Assembly (NCBI GenBank): GCA_018350325.1
Contig: JAEVLN010000002.1
Coordinates: 5,067,456-5,131,455 of the forward strand
Direction: 5' to 3'
Length of the DNA: 64,000 nucleotides
DNA from: Globodera rostochiensis
Lineage: Eukaryota > Nematoda > Chromadorea > Rhabditida > Heteroderidae
The notes under the pieces are model-generated. The model worked only from the letters and a program-made list of their open reading frames with translations. It searched no databases and was not told the origin of the DNA. The translations under genes and the position numbers were made by a program. This document shows, in pieces, positions 23,122-33,393 of the stretch; positions within the stretch are counted from its first letter, which is position 1, and each line of letters starts with the position of its first letter.

Positions 23122-24803
23122 TCTCACGTTTAAATAAATTATTTGGGCAATGTTGCTTTTGGAAATGTTTCCAAAACTAAATTATGTGTAGCATCATTTT
23201 TATTTTCTGCTATGTTGAATTTGTTTTTATTTACGTACACAACACTATTATTAATCATTATTCTCGTTATAGTCTTTGTGTTTGTTTTTATAAAGCAATA
23301 ACAACTCTTTATGTTCTACCATCTTTGACACAAAAAATCGAGAGATGATTTTTTTTCTATCACTGTCTATTTTATTTTGTTTTGATTTTCTGTTTCTCTT
23401 TTTCTTTAAAAGTTTTCGTGTCAAAAATTGATTTAGCATAGTGAATACTTTGCAGTTGTTATATTTTTATTATTGTATTTAAAGCTAAATGTAATTTGTC
23501 ATTTTTAAAACAAGTTGTTGGTTAGATATTTAATATTTTTTTCATCGAATAATTATTTGTTTCTATTGAGAAGGTGTCCAAATAAGTTTATATTTTTTTA
23601 ATGTTCCATAAATTTTATGAATGACTAATTTCATTTAAAGAAAATCCTTATGTTGTTATGATTTTGTAAGTTTAAATGCTATTATTTGTTCATCAATAAA
23701 TTAAGAAATTGATTTTTGTCGTTTTATTATTTAGATTTTTGAGAAACGCTTTTTATTAATTGAACTTGTCGATAATTCATGTGTTTTTTTGCAACTTTAA
23801 GTATTTGAAAGAGGGTCTAATTTCCGCTTCGATAAGTAAGATGCGGAATTATGTAATATCAGGGATGGCACGGTCCGCGAATTTTGTATACGGATGGGTG
23901 TATAAACTCATATCTGGATACCGTGCATTTCCGCATTTTTGGTTGATTAGCGAAACCTTGGCCAGCCACCCCCCACACCATGAGGCGCACACTTTTCGGA
24001 GGTTCATTTCGTAAAAAGCTTTAAAAAATTACCATATTAACGGCACCGCTGGTCTTGAACATGAAAATTTGAAAAGCAAAATTCCATAAATTGTGCAAAA
24101 TTCTTTACAAAACTTTAAAAAATTTAACAATGGCGCCTAAACTAAATACTTGTTTTTTTAACTTGTAATTTTTATAAAAGAAGTTTAATAGAATTTGCAA
24201 CTTAAGTGGTTGTAGAAGCTGCCCAGGCGCAAAAAAATGAATAATTATACATATATTTTACAAAAATAATGATATCAATAATCTTTCTGACCAGTAAATC
24301 TGATTGATTTGAAACCAAAAAATATTTGGTTGGTGTGACGAGCACACATTTTGTACATTTTTTCGTCATTTTGGGATGGACGCCAACTATTCGAATGGGT
24401 GTGTTTGGGCGGAGAAAGGTCAATTGCTCAATGGCAATCGAAGGATAAGAAAGAGAAAGAAGAGAAAAGAAAGCAAAATGAAGGCGAGAACAGAGAAAGA
24501 GAGGGGAAGAGAACGCTAAACGAGAGAAAGAGAGGGAAGAGAAAACAAAATAAATGTGAGGACAAGAAAGAATGGGGGGCGGGGGTAGGAGAGAAGCAAA
24601 ATCAAGTTGAGAGAAGAGAAAGAGGGATGAAGAGAAAACAAAATGAATGTGAGGGCAGAGTAAAAAAGCAAGAAATGAGGGCTGAGAAAGTGGGTCGGCA
24701 AAGGTCAGCCAGTAATCAGTCAGTGCCAATTGAAGAATAGATCGATTATACTTGATATTTATTTGCATTTTTTTTGTCAAAATAAATAAAAGATAATTTG
24801 GTT
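23122..24803 (+). mobile_element. 1.6-kb purine-tract repeat family, copy 1
   Basis: It matches the reverse complement of 36899-40015 (with the nested insertion removed) over its whole length. Differences are few: in the tract-bearing part the predicted peptides of the two copies are identical for about 120 residues. It contains a GC-rich core (23872-24015, starting CAGGGATGGCACGG) and a GA-rich tract (24430-24700). Diverged fragments of the family occur at 5.7, 44.7, 45.6 and 52.2 kb. Such dispersal and orientation change indicate a transposed element. Its class is unknown; I found no terminal repeats at the outer homology edges. Confidence 0.75.
24351..24740 (+). CDS. 129-codon charged open frame inside the repeat
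   Basis: The frame begins MYIFSSFWDGRQLFEWVCLG and then runs through a long Glu/Lys/Arg/Gln tract (KDKKEKEEKRKQNEGENRER and similar). It is open in both full copies (the other at 38443-38832, minus). The opposite strand is also open for 192 codons, because a GA tract rarely makes stops. The tract would fold as a highly charged helix if translated. I regard it as more probably a by-product of the purine tract than a gene. Confidence 0.2.
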   Translation: MYIFSSFWDGRQLFEWVCLGGERSIAQWQSKDKKEKEEKRKQNEGENREREGKRTLNERKRGKRKQNKCEDKKEWGAGVGEKQNQVERRERGMKRKQNECEGRVKKQEMRAEKVGRQRSASNQSVPIEE

Positions 24804-24817
24804 AATAAGATTTTATT

Positions 24818-24870
24818 CAGGCCCGTAGCCAGGGAGGCCGAGGGGGCCATGGCTTCCTTCGTTTTGATTA
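24818..24870. repeat. Transposon-end-like fragment
   Basis: CAGGCCCGTAGCCAGG followed by a GGCCGAGGGGGCC stretch resembles terminal sequences common in animal DNA transposons. No matching opposite end was found nearby. Confidence 0.3.
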
Positions 24871-25444
24871 TTTGAGAATGGAAAAATAATTTGCCATTTT
24901 TCGCTTGCATTTACACAACTTGCAATTTTTTGATTTAATTTCGCCTTTAACCCATTACTTGGCAATCGACGAAGCTTTTTTTATTCGTCATTCTTGAAAA
25001 ATTTAAATAAACCTTTTTATTAAATTTGTTTTATTTATTTAATTTTTTATTACTAAGGGTCTGATTACGGCTTATTTTACATAAATTGTTAATAACAAAA
25101 ATAATAAAAAAAATTATTTACGCAAATAATTTTAGAATTAGAGCTATTAATTTCTTAATTTTATTTAGCATCAAATTAATTTTCAACTTGTTTTTTATTA
25201 ATCATATCTGCTCTTTGAATATACATACATTAGTGTTAAAAACATTTGGATCATAGTTCGTTAGAAACAAATCATTCCAAATTATTTACCAAACGCTCGA
25301 TATCGTTAACTTACAATTTTGATAATTTAATTCTCCTTGACAAATACGCCAATTGGTTATGGTCTTAAGGTTCCACAAATACGCAGTCCCTTTTTCACAT
25401 CCTTATACTTACTTTATTCCAGGCATGGACACGGTTATGAATTT

Positions 25445-25600
25445 CCTTAACCGTAACCGCCCGTCCTCAAACACTTATAAACGTTAACCGTCCGTAACCG
25501 CCCGTCCTAAAAATCTCATAACCGTTAACCGCCCGTAACCGTGCCCTTTGAAAATTTCATAACCGTTAACCGCCCGCGGTTATCCGCGGTTAACCGCATT
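25445..25600. repeat. Left subterminal array of the hAT element
   Basis: Imperfect units of about 45-50 bp containing CCGTTAACCGCCCGTAACCG, separated by short AT spacers (CTCATA, ATTTCATA). In hAT elements subterminal repeats bind the transposase; that role is inferred here. Confidence 0.85.
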
Positions 25601-25686
25601 ATTTAAAAATCATTATTCAAAGCAAATTTTTTCCGATCGTGATGTATCGTCTTAGTAAAATTAAATAGAAATTAACAAGAGATTTA

Positions 25687-27015
25687 TTAAATTTTGTTTA
25701 AAGAATCAGCAAGAAGTAGCTTCGAAACATTCTCTTCGGTCAGGTTAAATCGCTGATCATCCATTACATATTTCAATCTACTGAAGCCACGTTCAATTCC
25801 CGAAGAACTCGCTGGTAGCGCAAGCACACTTCCAGCTACTTGCGACAAAAATGGCAGCATTTTCTCGTTCTTCTTCCAAAATTTTCCAGGGGTGGTGCAA
25901 TCCTGGGCATCTTTGTCGAATACATTAGAAATGTAATGGTCCACTTCGTCCGGTTCGGATCGCCTTTGGGATCCGGAGAACACTACTGATCATTTTCAGC
26001 TTACTAAGCCAACGCGTCACAACCTCTTCTTGTGGTACAAATTCGACTTCTTTTCTAAGCCAACCGTGATTTCTAAATGCAATTGTTTTACAAATTTTAC
26101 TAGTATTTTGCAAACCTGACAAAAATGCCCACAGATTTTGCTGCATTGATTATCGCTAATGCGGCATCCACCATTTGGGAGTGCGGACTTGTAATTCCAG
26201 TCCGAATCGTGCCAATAGAGGACCGCACCCAGAAAATCGTATTGTCTTAATTTGATGAACGGTTTTCATTTTAATTTTAAATTTAAAACCTGAATCCATA
26301 GTCTAACGCGATTCCTCCCACTCTTTGTACTGCTTCCAGCAATAAACCTTTTTTCTCGCTCAAAATTTCATCCGCCAACTCGTAAGCCCTTCTGTTGATC
26401 GTTTTTCTGCACGGTAGTTCGATTTGCTGACCCACGGATTTGCCATATTTAACTCTTGAATCGATTTATATATTTTCAAATATTAAACTTCAAGTACTTG
26501 CCCAAAATTGACGGCCTTGCTCAAAAGATTTCTCATCGGTGGGGAAGCGGCACTTCGGAAAGAGCTCCCGCTTTCTATGCAATATTCTGCCAACATCTGA
26601 GAAAATTGCGACTTTTCCGCCCCGGAGAGTTGCTGAGGGAAAAATGCTGACAATTTTGAAGACGTCGTTGCATCATACGGGCGTTTTCTCGACTTGTGTC
26701 CTTCATAATGTGCACTAAATAGAAATTTTTAAGTTGCTAGAAATTATAAGCCAACTTGATTGATCCGCTGGGGCATTTTAATACAGTGTTGCAATCGTTA
26801 TTTTTGCAAATAACAAATTTCTTGATTTGTCCATTTGAGTAGGCCTCGGCTTCATTGCCCTCTTTGTTATAGTACGGCACACATATTTCCGGCATTGAGT
26901 CTTTTTTCGGCTTGTAGAAAAGTGTTGTTTTGTCCTTCTTTTTCTCAAGCAACAAAATTTGCATGATTTCCTCCTTTGTGAACTCCGAAGGATCTTTAGT
27001 TGGGAATTCTTTCAT
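25687..27015 (-). pseudogene. BED/hAT transposase, frameshifted
   Basis: From the ATG at 27015 the first block (MKEFPTKDPSEFTKEEIMQI) leads to a partial BED finger (ICKNNDCNTVLK, then SGSIKL) and a stop. A second block at about 26700-26490 supplies AHYEGHKSRKRPYD and the linker. A third, 26450-26290, reads YGKSVGQQIELPCRKTINRR. A fourth, about 26250-26150, reads YDFLGAVLYWHDSDWNYKSA. The fifth and sixth (26146-25925 and 25983-25687) end in the hAT C-terminal dimerisation domain: [20 protein letters not shown], with the conserved 'sS..ER.FS' motif. The blocks are in different frames, so no full protein can be made. An acceptor-like sequence before the ATG hints at an original intron. It differs from the relic at 6-7 kb. 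Confidence 0.88.
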
Positions 27016-27164
27016 CACACCTAAATTTAAAAAAAAATTTATCATGCAGTAAACATTGGATAGTGATTGGTGTGGACTTTGGTGAATGTGAATAAAAGTG
27101 AACGATATTAGAAAGGCAAATCGTCTTAATAAATTTTCTTCAGCAGCCAAAAAATAACAGATAC

Positions 27165-27326
27165 GACGGTTAACCGCGGTTTTAGAGGTCATAACCGTTA
27201 ACCGACCGTAACCGCCCGTCCTCAAAATCTCATAACCGTTAACCGCCCGTAACCGCGACCTTTTAAAATTCCATAACCGTTAACCGCGGGTAACCGCGGT
27301 CAACCGCGGATAACCGCGGTTACGGG
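27165..27326. repeat. Right subterminal array of the hAT element
   Basis: The same AACCGTTAACCGCCCGTAACCG unit as at the left end, and in the same rather than inverted orientation. It runs into GGTTAACCGCGG-type palindromic units next to the terminus. Confidence 0.85.
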
Positions 27327-27352
27327 TAACCGTGTCCATGCCTGCTTTATTC

Positions 27353-28035
27353 TATAATTGATCCAAAGTGTTTTACTTTCCGCGTTTTTTTAACTTTTTT
27401 TAAGATATTGTTCAATTTATTGGCTTTTATTTTTCTTTTATTTGATAAATTTAATAATTTTTATGCTTTGAGCCTGTTAAATTTCATTTAAATATTTTAG
27501 AAATAGATTAACAGATTCTTATATCAATAATTTGTTGAAACCTTACCTTTTGAAATAAAATATTTTTAGAATTGTGTTATGTAATATAAATTATTGGTTA
27601 AATAGTTAAAGTCTTTGGTAAAAAAAAAGAAAAAGTAAATTATTTATATTGTATTTATCTAATCAGGAGTTTAATATTTATTGGACTTTACATTAGGCAA
27701 TCTAACAAAGGAAATCTTCTAACAAAATTGCGCTGCAACAAGGCTAAAGTAAAGCAAAATTTTAGTTGCATAGGTAACTGAAGCTTATTATGCTTTTATT
27801 CCATTTTTACGCGCGTTTAATTCGCCGATATGATTATTGTCTTTAGAATTAAAATATTAAACTAAGTATAGCAAAATTTTTGCAACCATGTCAATTGATA
27901 CAATTTAGTTATTTTATTTTTGTTGAGTCGGATACCTTCGATTTGTTGAGCCAAATACCTTTAGCTTTAAATCAAATTAAATATTTTTTTCCACTATCTA
28001 TAGATGTATTGTTATATTTTGTCTTGTCTTTGTAG
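27353..28035. other. AT-rich stretch
   Basis: Intron-like, T-rich. It ends in a strong acceptor for the exon candidate that follows. Confidence 0.4.
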
Positions 28036-28170
28036 TTTTCGCCCCTTCCGACAACGAAGGCACGGCGCATTGTCGTACATGCGTATGGATTGATCTTGAA
28101 CTCCTGCTCTCAGTCGTCGACGTCTGCCCAATCTCTGACGCTTTGTTCCGGATGACGGTGGATGCACAGA
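28036..28170 (+). CDS. Exon interrupted by the edge of duplication copy B
   Basis: A strong acceptor, TTTGTCTTGTCTTTGTAG, is followed by a GC-rich open frame: FAPSDNEGTAHCRTCVWIDL, then ELLLSVVDVCPISDALFRMT, VDAQ. It contains Cys-x2-Cys and a hydrophobic stretch. The frame runs on without a donor into the duplicated segment, which begins at 28171, and ends in a stop near 28218. A donor inside (ACG|GTGGAT) is possible. Two minus-strand frames are also open, but they lack splice sites. The product is unknown. The duplicated DNA may have been inserted into or just behind this exon. Confidence 0.4.
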
Positions 28171-31100
28171 AAATATCGATTTTGTTTTATCGTTTAAAAT
28201 ATATTTTTTTTGTCTTTAAATAATTTAGTTCAATTTTAAATAATTATATTGACATTTTTTAATTAACTTGTGAATGGGGAGAGCCATTGCCCTCATCCAG
28301 GATGGGGAAGGGGCGGGTCGCAATTTCGTTTAACCTGATGCATTTAAGCTTCTAGTTCAATTTATTATAAATTTTTGTACAAAATAGTATGGTAATTTAT
28401 AAATTTTTATGTAATTTTTTTAGTTAAAGATTGGACGCTCATTCAATCAAAAATAGATACTTTTTTTTAGTTGAAGACCCGCTCATACAAAAACTATTGC
28501 TGTTTCTTTGTTTTGACCACAGAATAGAATTGTTTTTACTCTCGCTGAGCACGCATCAATTTCTGAAGTTAAAATACGCTCGCATCAACAAATGTATGTT
28601 TTATAATATTTTTTATTTGTCGAAATATATTTATTTGTAAATATTCTTGGGCAGCGGCACATTTCTTTTTAAGATTTTCTTTACGCAGGGAAACAACTTT
28701 TCTGTGTTTTGGTTTTAAAAATAACGGCTATTTTATTACCAGGTTACTTTTTTAATTATTGTTTAAACAGTAGCCTCCGATTTGATCCATAGTCTGATTT
28801 TTTATCATCAAGATGCTTGAATCTTGAATATTTTTAGCTTTAAGTGTTCCGGGTTTTTGAGTGTCATAGTTTCTTCGTATAATTCAAAGCAACTCAATTT
28901 ACTTTTGGATTTCAACAAATACTAAGTATTATAATCTATTTTTACGTTTTAACTTTTAAATAAGCTTTTTAGTAAACGGCTGAATGAATTGTTGTTTATT
29001 ATTATCTTCGATTTCTAATTTGCGTCGTTGGAACGCCCGTGAACTTTATCTCGCACATGTTGTCTGCACAAACTGTCAGAGCTCGAAGGCCAAGTTCGAT
29101 CTTCACGTGTTTATTGTAATTTTAGTGCTCATGAAATTATTACACTGTACATAATAATTGAATATCGTCTTTTATTTTTTTTGAATTTTAAGTTATATTG
29201 TATTTAAAATACAATGTTACGTTCTTTGATGAGAACCTGTTCCAATACTTTTCGACTTTATCTTTTATTTTTTTAATTGCTAAATTATTCAAGCTTGCTT
29301 TCCGAATTATTTAAAATAATTATTTTTTTAACATGCTTCTATTAAAATTTTGGCTTTGATTTTTTTACATTCAATGTTGCATGACTGACTGGTCTATTCA
29401 TTTTGCCGAGCGAGTAATCGAAACTCAAGGCAAATGATTAAGCTCCAATGACGCATTTCAACATTCTCTTTCAACTTCAGAAATTTTTGTTCTGAAAAAT
29501 TGGATATTAAAGAATTACTATCGTGTTTGTAGCCAAATCGCATTATGATTAAAATATTATTTTTAAATTGATCGATATTTGTTACTTTTAAAGCATTTAT
29601 TATTTATTTACAATAATCGCAATAGTTCAATCTCTGGCCTTTCTTTTTATTTAATATTTATTTGCTTCATTTGGACCTTCGGGCAATTATTTTATCAACT
29701 TTCGTCGTTGCATTCATGATAAAGTATGCCAAACAGCGATTAGGAATCAATTAATGATTTTTTAAAATTCGTTTAATATGTCAGATTAAGAAAAGATAAA
29801 TAATTATTTAGTTATTCAAAACTTTCATGAACCATTAAAATTCTAAAAACTTTGTTTCTAAGTTTAAATATTAATTTTATTGATTTTTTAATAATTTTAC
29901 TGTTTAGTAAAACCAAAAGCTAAAATGCTAAACTACGAGTAATCCGGGGTCAAGACTTTTATTATGTAATTAGTTTTGTGAATTACAAAATCTCAATTTG
30001 ATTTTATTATTTAAATTTGCTTTACCGGCAAAACCCGTGGCGTGTTCCAGCAATCTGAGATGCATGCCGATTGTTTTTTTAGTTAAAAAATTGCAAAGAA
30101 AAAATTTTACTTAAAATTTTGCTATTTTCCCCCCTTTTATGCTTATAGGTTGATAATTATAATGTTTAAATTTCCTTTTACCAAAATTATTATATTGAGA
30201 AGTGTATTTCTTGGGCACCAAATCTGTTTTAATTGAGCGTGGATTAAAACACGACTCATTACTATTATTATTGTATATTGTTACTATGTTTATGTAAAGA
30301 TAAAATTATTTATTTATTCGATTTATAAAATTTCAAATATAGAGAACTTTAAACAGCAATATCTAAAATTAATATTAATCATTTAATATTAGTAAGTCAT
30401 TTATTATCCTTCGTTTTTATTTTTTGAAATGTCTACTTACTACTTCATATATTTTGATTTTCTGTTTTGTGCTCCGCCAGTTGCTGAACCGGTTATTTTA
30501 ACATTGAAGCTTTTTTTGTAATTTAAATGGATATAAGTCATTTATTGGTAATTTGTATATTCAAGTCAAGTTCTTTAATATTGTGATAGACCATTTGATT
30601 TTTATGGTATGATGCAAATTTTTTAATAAATTTATTCATAAGAAAATAACAAAACCCTGTTTAGTCACACGTGCAAAAAAACCGATGTTCAAGCGCTGAC
30701 ACGTCGCGTTAGCGGAGGAGCAACTTATCATCCATCCTCAGCATTGAGTTTTATCAAATAAAAATAAACATCTAATTATTTTTGCAAATTATTTATTTAA
30801 TTTAAAAAATGCTTTACAAATCAAATAACTATTTTGTTGTTCTGCATTGCTTAGTATTATTTTCTCGCGTCTATTTAAATATTTGTAAAGATTTTTTATT
30901 GAAGTTTTTGTAATATAAACATTTTTAGCATCTTTATTACATTCCAAAAGAATTGGTTTGAATTTTAAAATAATAATTATGTATTAATTAATTTTATTGT
31001 TATGTTTAATGGTGGCTATCAATGGGATGTTTCATTTTTTATAGGTAATCTATGCTTTTAGCTAGTATTTGATATTTTATTTATTTTATAAGTGTTAAAA

Positions 31101-31495
31101 GTCGTGGGAATTGAGATCTGTATTATAATATTCAATTTCAAAAATAAAAGGTTTGATAAAATTATTTGGACGTTTAAAATAGTTTTAATAGTTTTCTTTG
31201 TGAAAAAAATATTTGTCTTAATATTTTTTATAATGTATAACTTTAAAGCTTGTTGTGTTTTCATTAATGCCAAATTTTTTATTTTCTTTTACTGTGCTTG
31301 ATATTTCAATATAGTTATTTCGTTTGGTATCTCTTTTTTATTTTTTAAATAATTCTTGTTATGTTTCTGGTTTTTTGTAATTCCGGCTTAGTGTTGAGAA
31401 AGCTTTTTTGCATCACGCTAAATAAATAAAAAATTAGTAAATAATTATAGAATAACTGTTTTACTTAAAAAAGAATATTGATTTCGACGTACTAA
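28171..31495 (+). repeat. Large direct duplication, copy B
   Basis: It matches copy A (17218-21125) in order and orientation but is shorter. It lacks copy A's palindrome and the block corresponding to 20002-20050, and carries small insertions of its own (for example near 29430-29740 and 30250-30300). It keeps the 18510-18600 island at 29025-29117. Confidence 0.85.
29025..29117 (-). pseudogene. Copy B version of the conserved island
   Basis: It is the same open frame as at 18510-18601, with Leu replaced by Ile at the first codon after the possible acceptor. Because copy B lacks the putative start exon, this version is probably not expressed in the same form. Confidence 0.22.
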
Positions 31496-32123
31496 TCTCT
31501 TTTAGATCTGAATTATAAAAAATGACATTTATCTATTCTTTTTTTGCGTTTATTTTATTTATTGTTTGTTTTTCTTTTAATTAAATATTATAACTTTTTT
31601 TCTAGCTTGCATATTTTTCCAATGTTCTAATGTCAATAATAGCTTTGATTTGTTTTAAATATTTTACCTTCTTGTATTTTCTATTAATTATAGCTTTTCC
31701 GGAATATGATTAATTACCATGTTTGGCCCTTCCTGGCTGGCCAGCCCCTTTATTTTATTTTGAATGCCGAGGATTTATCTCCTGATTTAATTTAATCTTT
31801 GCGTTCAATTCTAATAAGGGCATTGAATTTATTACTATTTCATTCAAATTTTGTTCTGGAATGAGAGTTTTAACAACTTTGTTCTTCAGCTTTCTCTTGT
31901 TGTAAATTCGGATAATCGCTGTATTTTTCCAGGTTTATTTGGTGCTCATTGAAAGGTTAACTGACCCATTTCTTTATGATATTCAAGTTAGATGTTTAAT
32001 TTAAATAACAGAGAGTAATAATTAAATCATTTAATTAATGTTCTTGAAATCAAAAATTTGCTTCGGAACTTTAACATGGGCAATAATAAGCATTCTGAAT
32101 TTTTCTTTTAATCTTAAACAGAC
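31496..32123. other. AT-rich stretch
   Basis: No clear gene. A GC-richer patch at 31715-31765 contains CTGGCTGGCCAGCC and is open for short spans on both strands. Confidence 0.4.
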
Positions 32124-32185
32124 TGTCCGCACGTCAAGGATGATTTCAATGTCGACATCTATTCCCACAGAGTAGAGAGTGGAAA
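32124..32185 (-). CDS. Exon following the membrane-segment exon
   Basis: Behind an acceptor ACACACACAG, two bases plus 20 codons read STLYSVGIDVDIEIILDVRT, with a possible donor ACA|GTCTGT; the frame stays open to a TAA near 32039. It needs exactly the one carried base that the exon at 32603-32704 supplies (T+TT = Phe). The plus strand has a rival reading: a strong acceptor, TTTAATCTTAAACAG, and an open frame (CPHVKDDFNVDIYSHRVE). The phase agreement makes me favour minus. Confidence 0.35.
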
Positions 32186-32349
32186 CTGTGTGTGTTTTTA
32201 ATCTCATTTGTCAGGTATATTTTGAATTATTTTTTATTGTTATTAACGACAAATTTGAATCTTGTCTTATTTTAACGCAGGTGTAAGGAAGCCTAGCTTT
32301 AATCCAGCACAGGGGGAAGGAGCGGTTTGTCTAGATCGGCGAATCCCAT

Positions 32350-32449
32350 AATATTTTTAATTTATAAGAAAAAACATTTTACTTTTTTTTTGCCAAATGG
32401 GCCTGTGTGGAGAATAGTATAAGGATCATGTAATTTTTCTCAGAAAATT
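32350..32449 (+). repeat. Local direct repeat, copy 1
   Basis: About 100 bp are repeated 800 bp downstream at 33152-33248: ATATTTTTAATTTATAAG, TTGCCAAATGGGCC(T/C)GTGT and AATTTTTCTCAG are shared. Confidence 0.8.
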
Positions 32450-32602
32450 TCAAGATATCAATGTCAAAAAATACTTTAAAAAACGGCGTTTCAACAGCTG
32501 CTCAAATCATGCTCTTTTCGCTGTTGGTAAATCTTGCCTTAAAATAAATATTTAAAAACTTTAACACAAGCAATTTTTTTTAATTTTTAATTGATTACTT
32601 AC

Positions 32603-32704
32603 AGTAAGCCTGATGCACTCGGAAGAGCAGCCCAATAAAAAAAGCCGCATATACCGAAACACAAAATATAAAATAGAAAATGTAGATCATGATAATTACG
32701 CTTT
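32603..32704 (-). CDS. Exon encoding a membrane segment
   Basis: Canonical acceptor TTACTTTTTTTCAG and canonical donor GTAAGT bound 102 nt. The single open frame reads SVIIMIYIFYFIFCVSVYAA then FFIGLLFRVHQAY: one transmembrane helix of about 24 residues followed by a basic tail. It starts with two bases (needing one carried) and ends with one carried base. That joins in phase with candidate exons upstream (33304-33393) and downstream (32124-32185). This looks like a real exon of a small membrane protein. The family is not recognised. Confidence 0.5.
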
Positions 32705-32910
32705 CTGAAAAAAAGTAATTTGATCTCTCAGCTCTATATGTAAGCAAATGTAGACGATTTCTGGTTGAAAGGGTTGATGGGTTCGGCAAAAAATTTACTA
32801 TAATTTAACATAATTTATAAGTCGAATATTAGATATTAACAGTCTTCCATTAATATCATCATTGTTTAATTGAATTAAAATTTAAAATTTATATAAGTTT
32901 CTAATTTTAA

Positions 32911-33042
32911 TTTTTGCAAATTGTTTGTTACTAATTTTCGACATTTTTTTATATTTTTAAATTCGAACGTTAAAAACGGTTCATAATCATTCCCTTGTGA
33001 CAAACGAAAGATATTTTGCTCTCTACAATATGTGTAATTTTA
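32911..33042 (+). repeat. Dispersed repeat, copy 2
   Basis: Partner of 15422-15554, same orientation, with small indels. Confidence 0.75.
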
Positions 33043-33151
33043 TATGTTTAATTAAATTTACAATGTGCAAAATTTTTTAATTGGATGACATTATAAGGTA
33101 TATTTTAACTTTAAAACGATTAATATATAGATTTTATTACATAATGTAATT

Positions 33152-33248
33152 TAATATTTTTAATTTATAAGAAAAAACTTCTTACTTTTTTTTGCCAAAT
33201 GGGCCCGTGTGGAGATTATGAGGATCATGGAATTTTTCTCAGTAAATT
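33152..33248 (+). repeat. Local direct repeat, copy 2
   Basis: Partner of 32350-32449. Confidence 0.8.
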
Positions 33249-33303
33249 TAAATCTCAAATTTTTTGATTTTTTTGTTCATGTCATCGATCATGGCCACTT
33301 CAC

Positions 33304-33393
33304 GTGTCATTGGTCGCACTCGTTTGCGATGGAGAAGCTCAAGGGCATTCGCATTGAATTTGGGGTTTACGCCTCGCGGCGTCTGCTGCGGCG
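33304..33393 (-). CDS. Exon-like GC-rich island upstream of the membrane exon
   Basis: The minus strand behind TTTGCCATGCTCCCAAAG reads two bases plus 29 codons (PQQTPRGVNPKFNANALELL, then HRKRVRPMT) plus one base before a possible donor C|GTGAAG. Both phases fit the exon at 32603-32704. The plus strand is also open (GHFTCHWSHSFAMEKLKGIR), so the strand rests on the phase argument. It would be a basic, probably extramembrane segment. Confidence 0.3.

Larger units (their letters stand above)
25420..27344 (-). mobile_element. hAT transposon, 1925 bp, with termini and target duplication
   Basis: The left end CAGGCATGGACACGGTTA (25420-25437) and right end (27327-27344) are exact 18-bp inverted repeats. 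The host octamer CTTTATTC is duplicated on both sides (25412-25419, 27345-27352). Inside each end lies an array of AACCG-rich subterminal units. The minus strand encodes pieces of a BED/hAT transposase in the right order but with frameshifts. The length is short for an autonomous hAT, so the copy is internally reduced and probably immobile. It sits between the two copies of the large direct duplication. Confidence 0.96.
25412..27352. repeat. 8-bp target site duplication of the hAT element
   Basis: CTTTATTC at 25412-25419 and 27345-27352, directly abutting both element ends. Confidence 0.95.

Noticed and set aside
24202..24780. 192-codon open frame on the minus strand of the purine-tract repeat
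   Set aside because: It is the complement of a GA-rich tract, which rarely contains stops. The peptide is a Ser/Phe/Leu low-complexity run and the other strand is open too.
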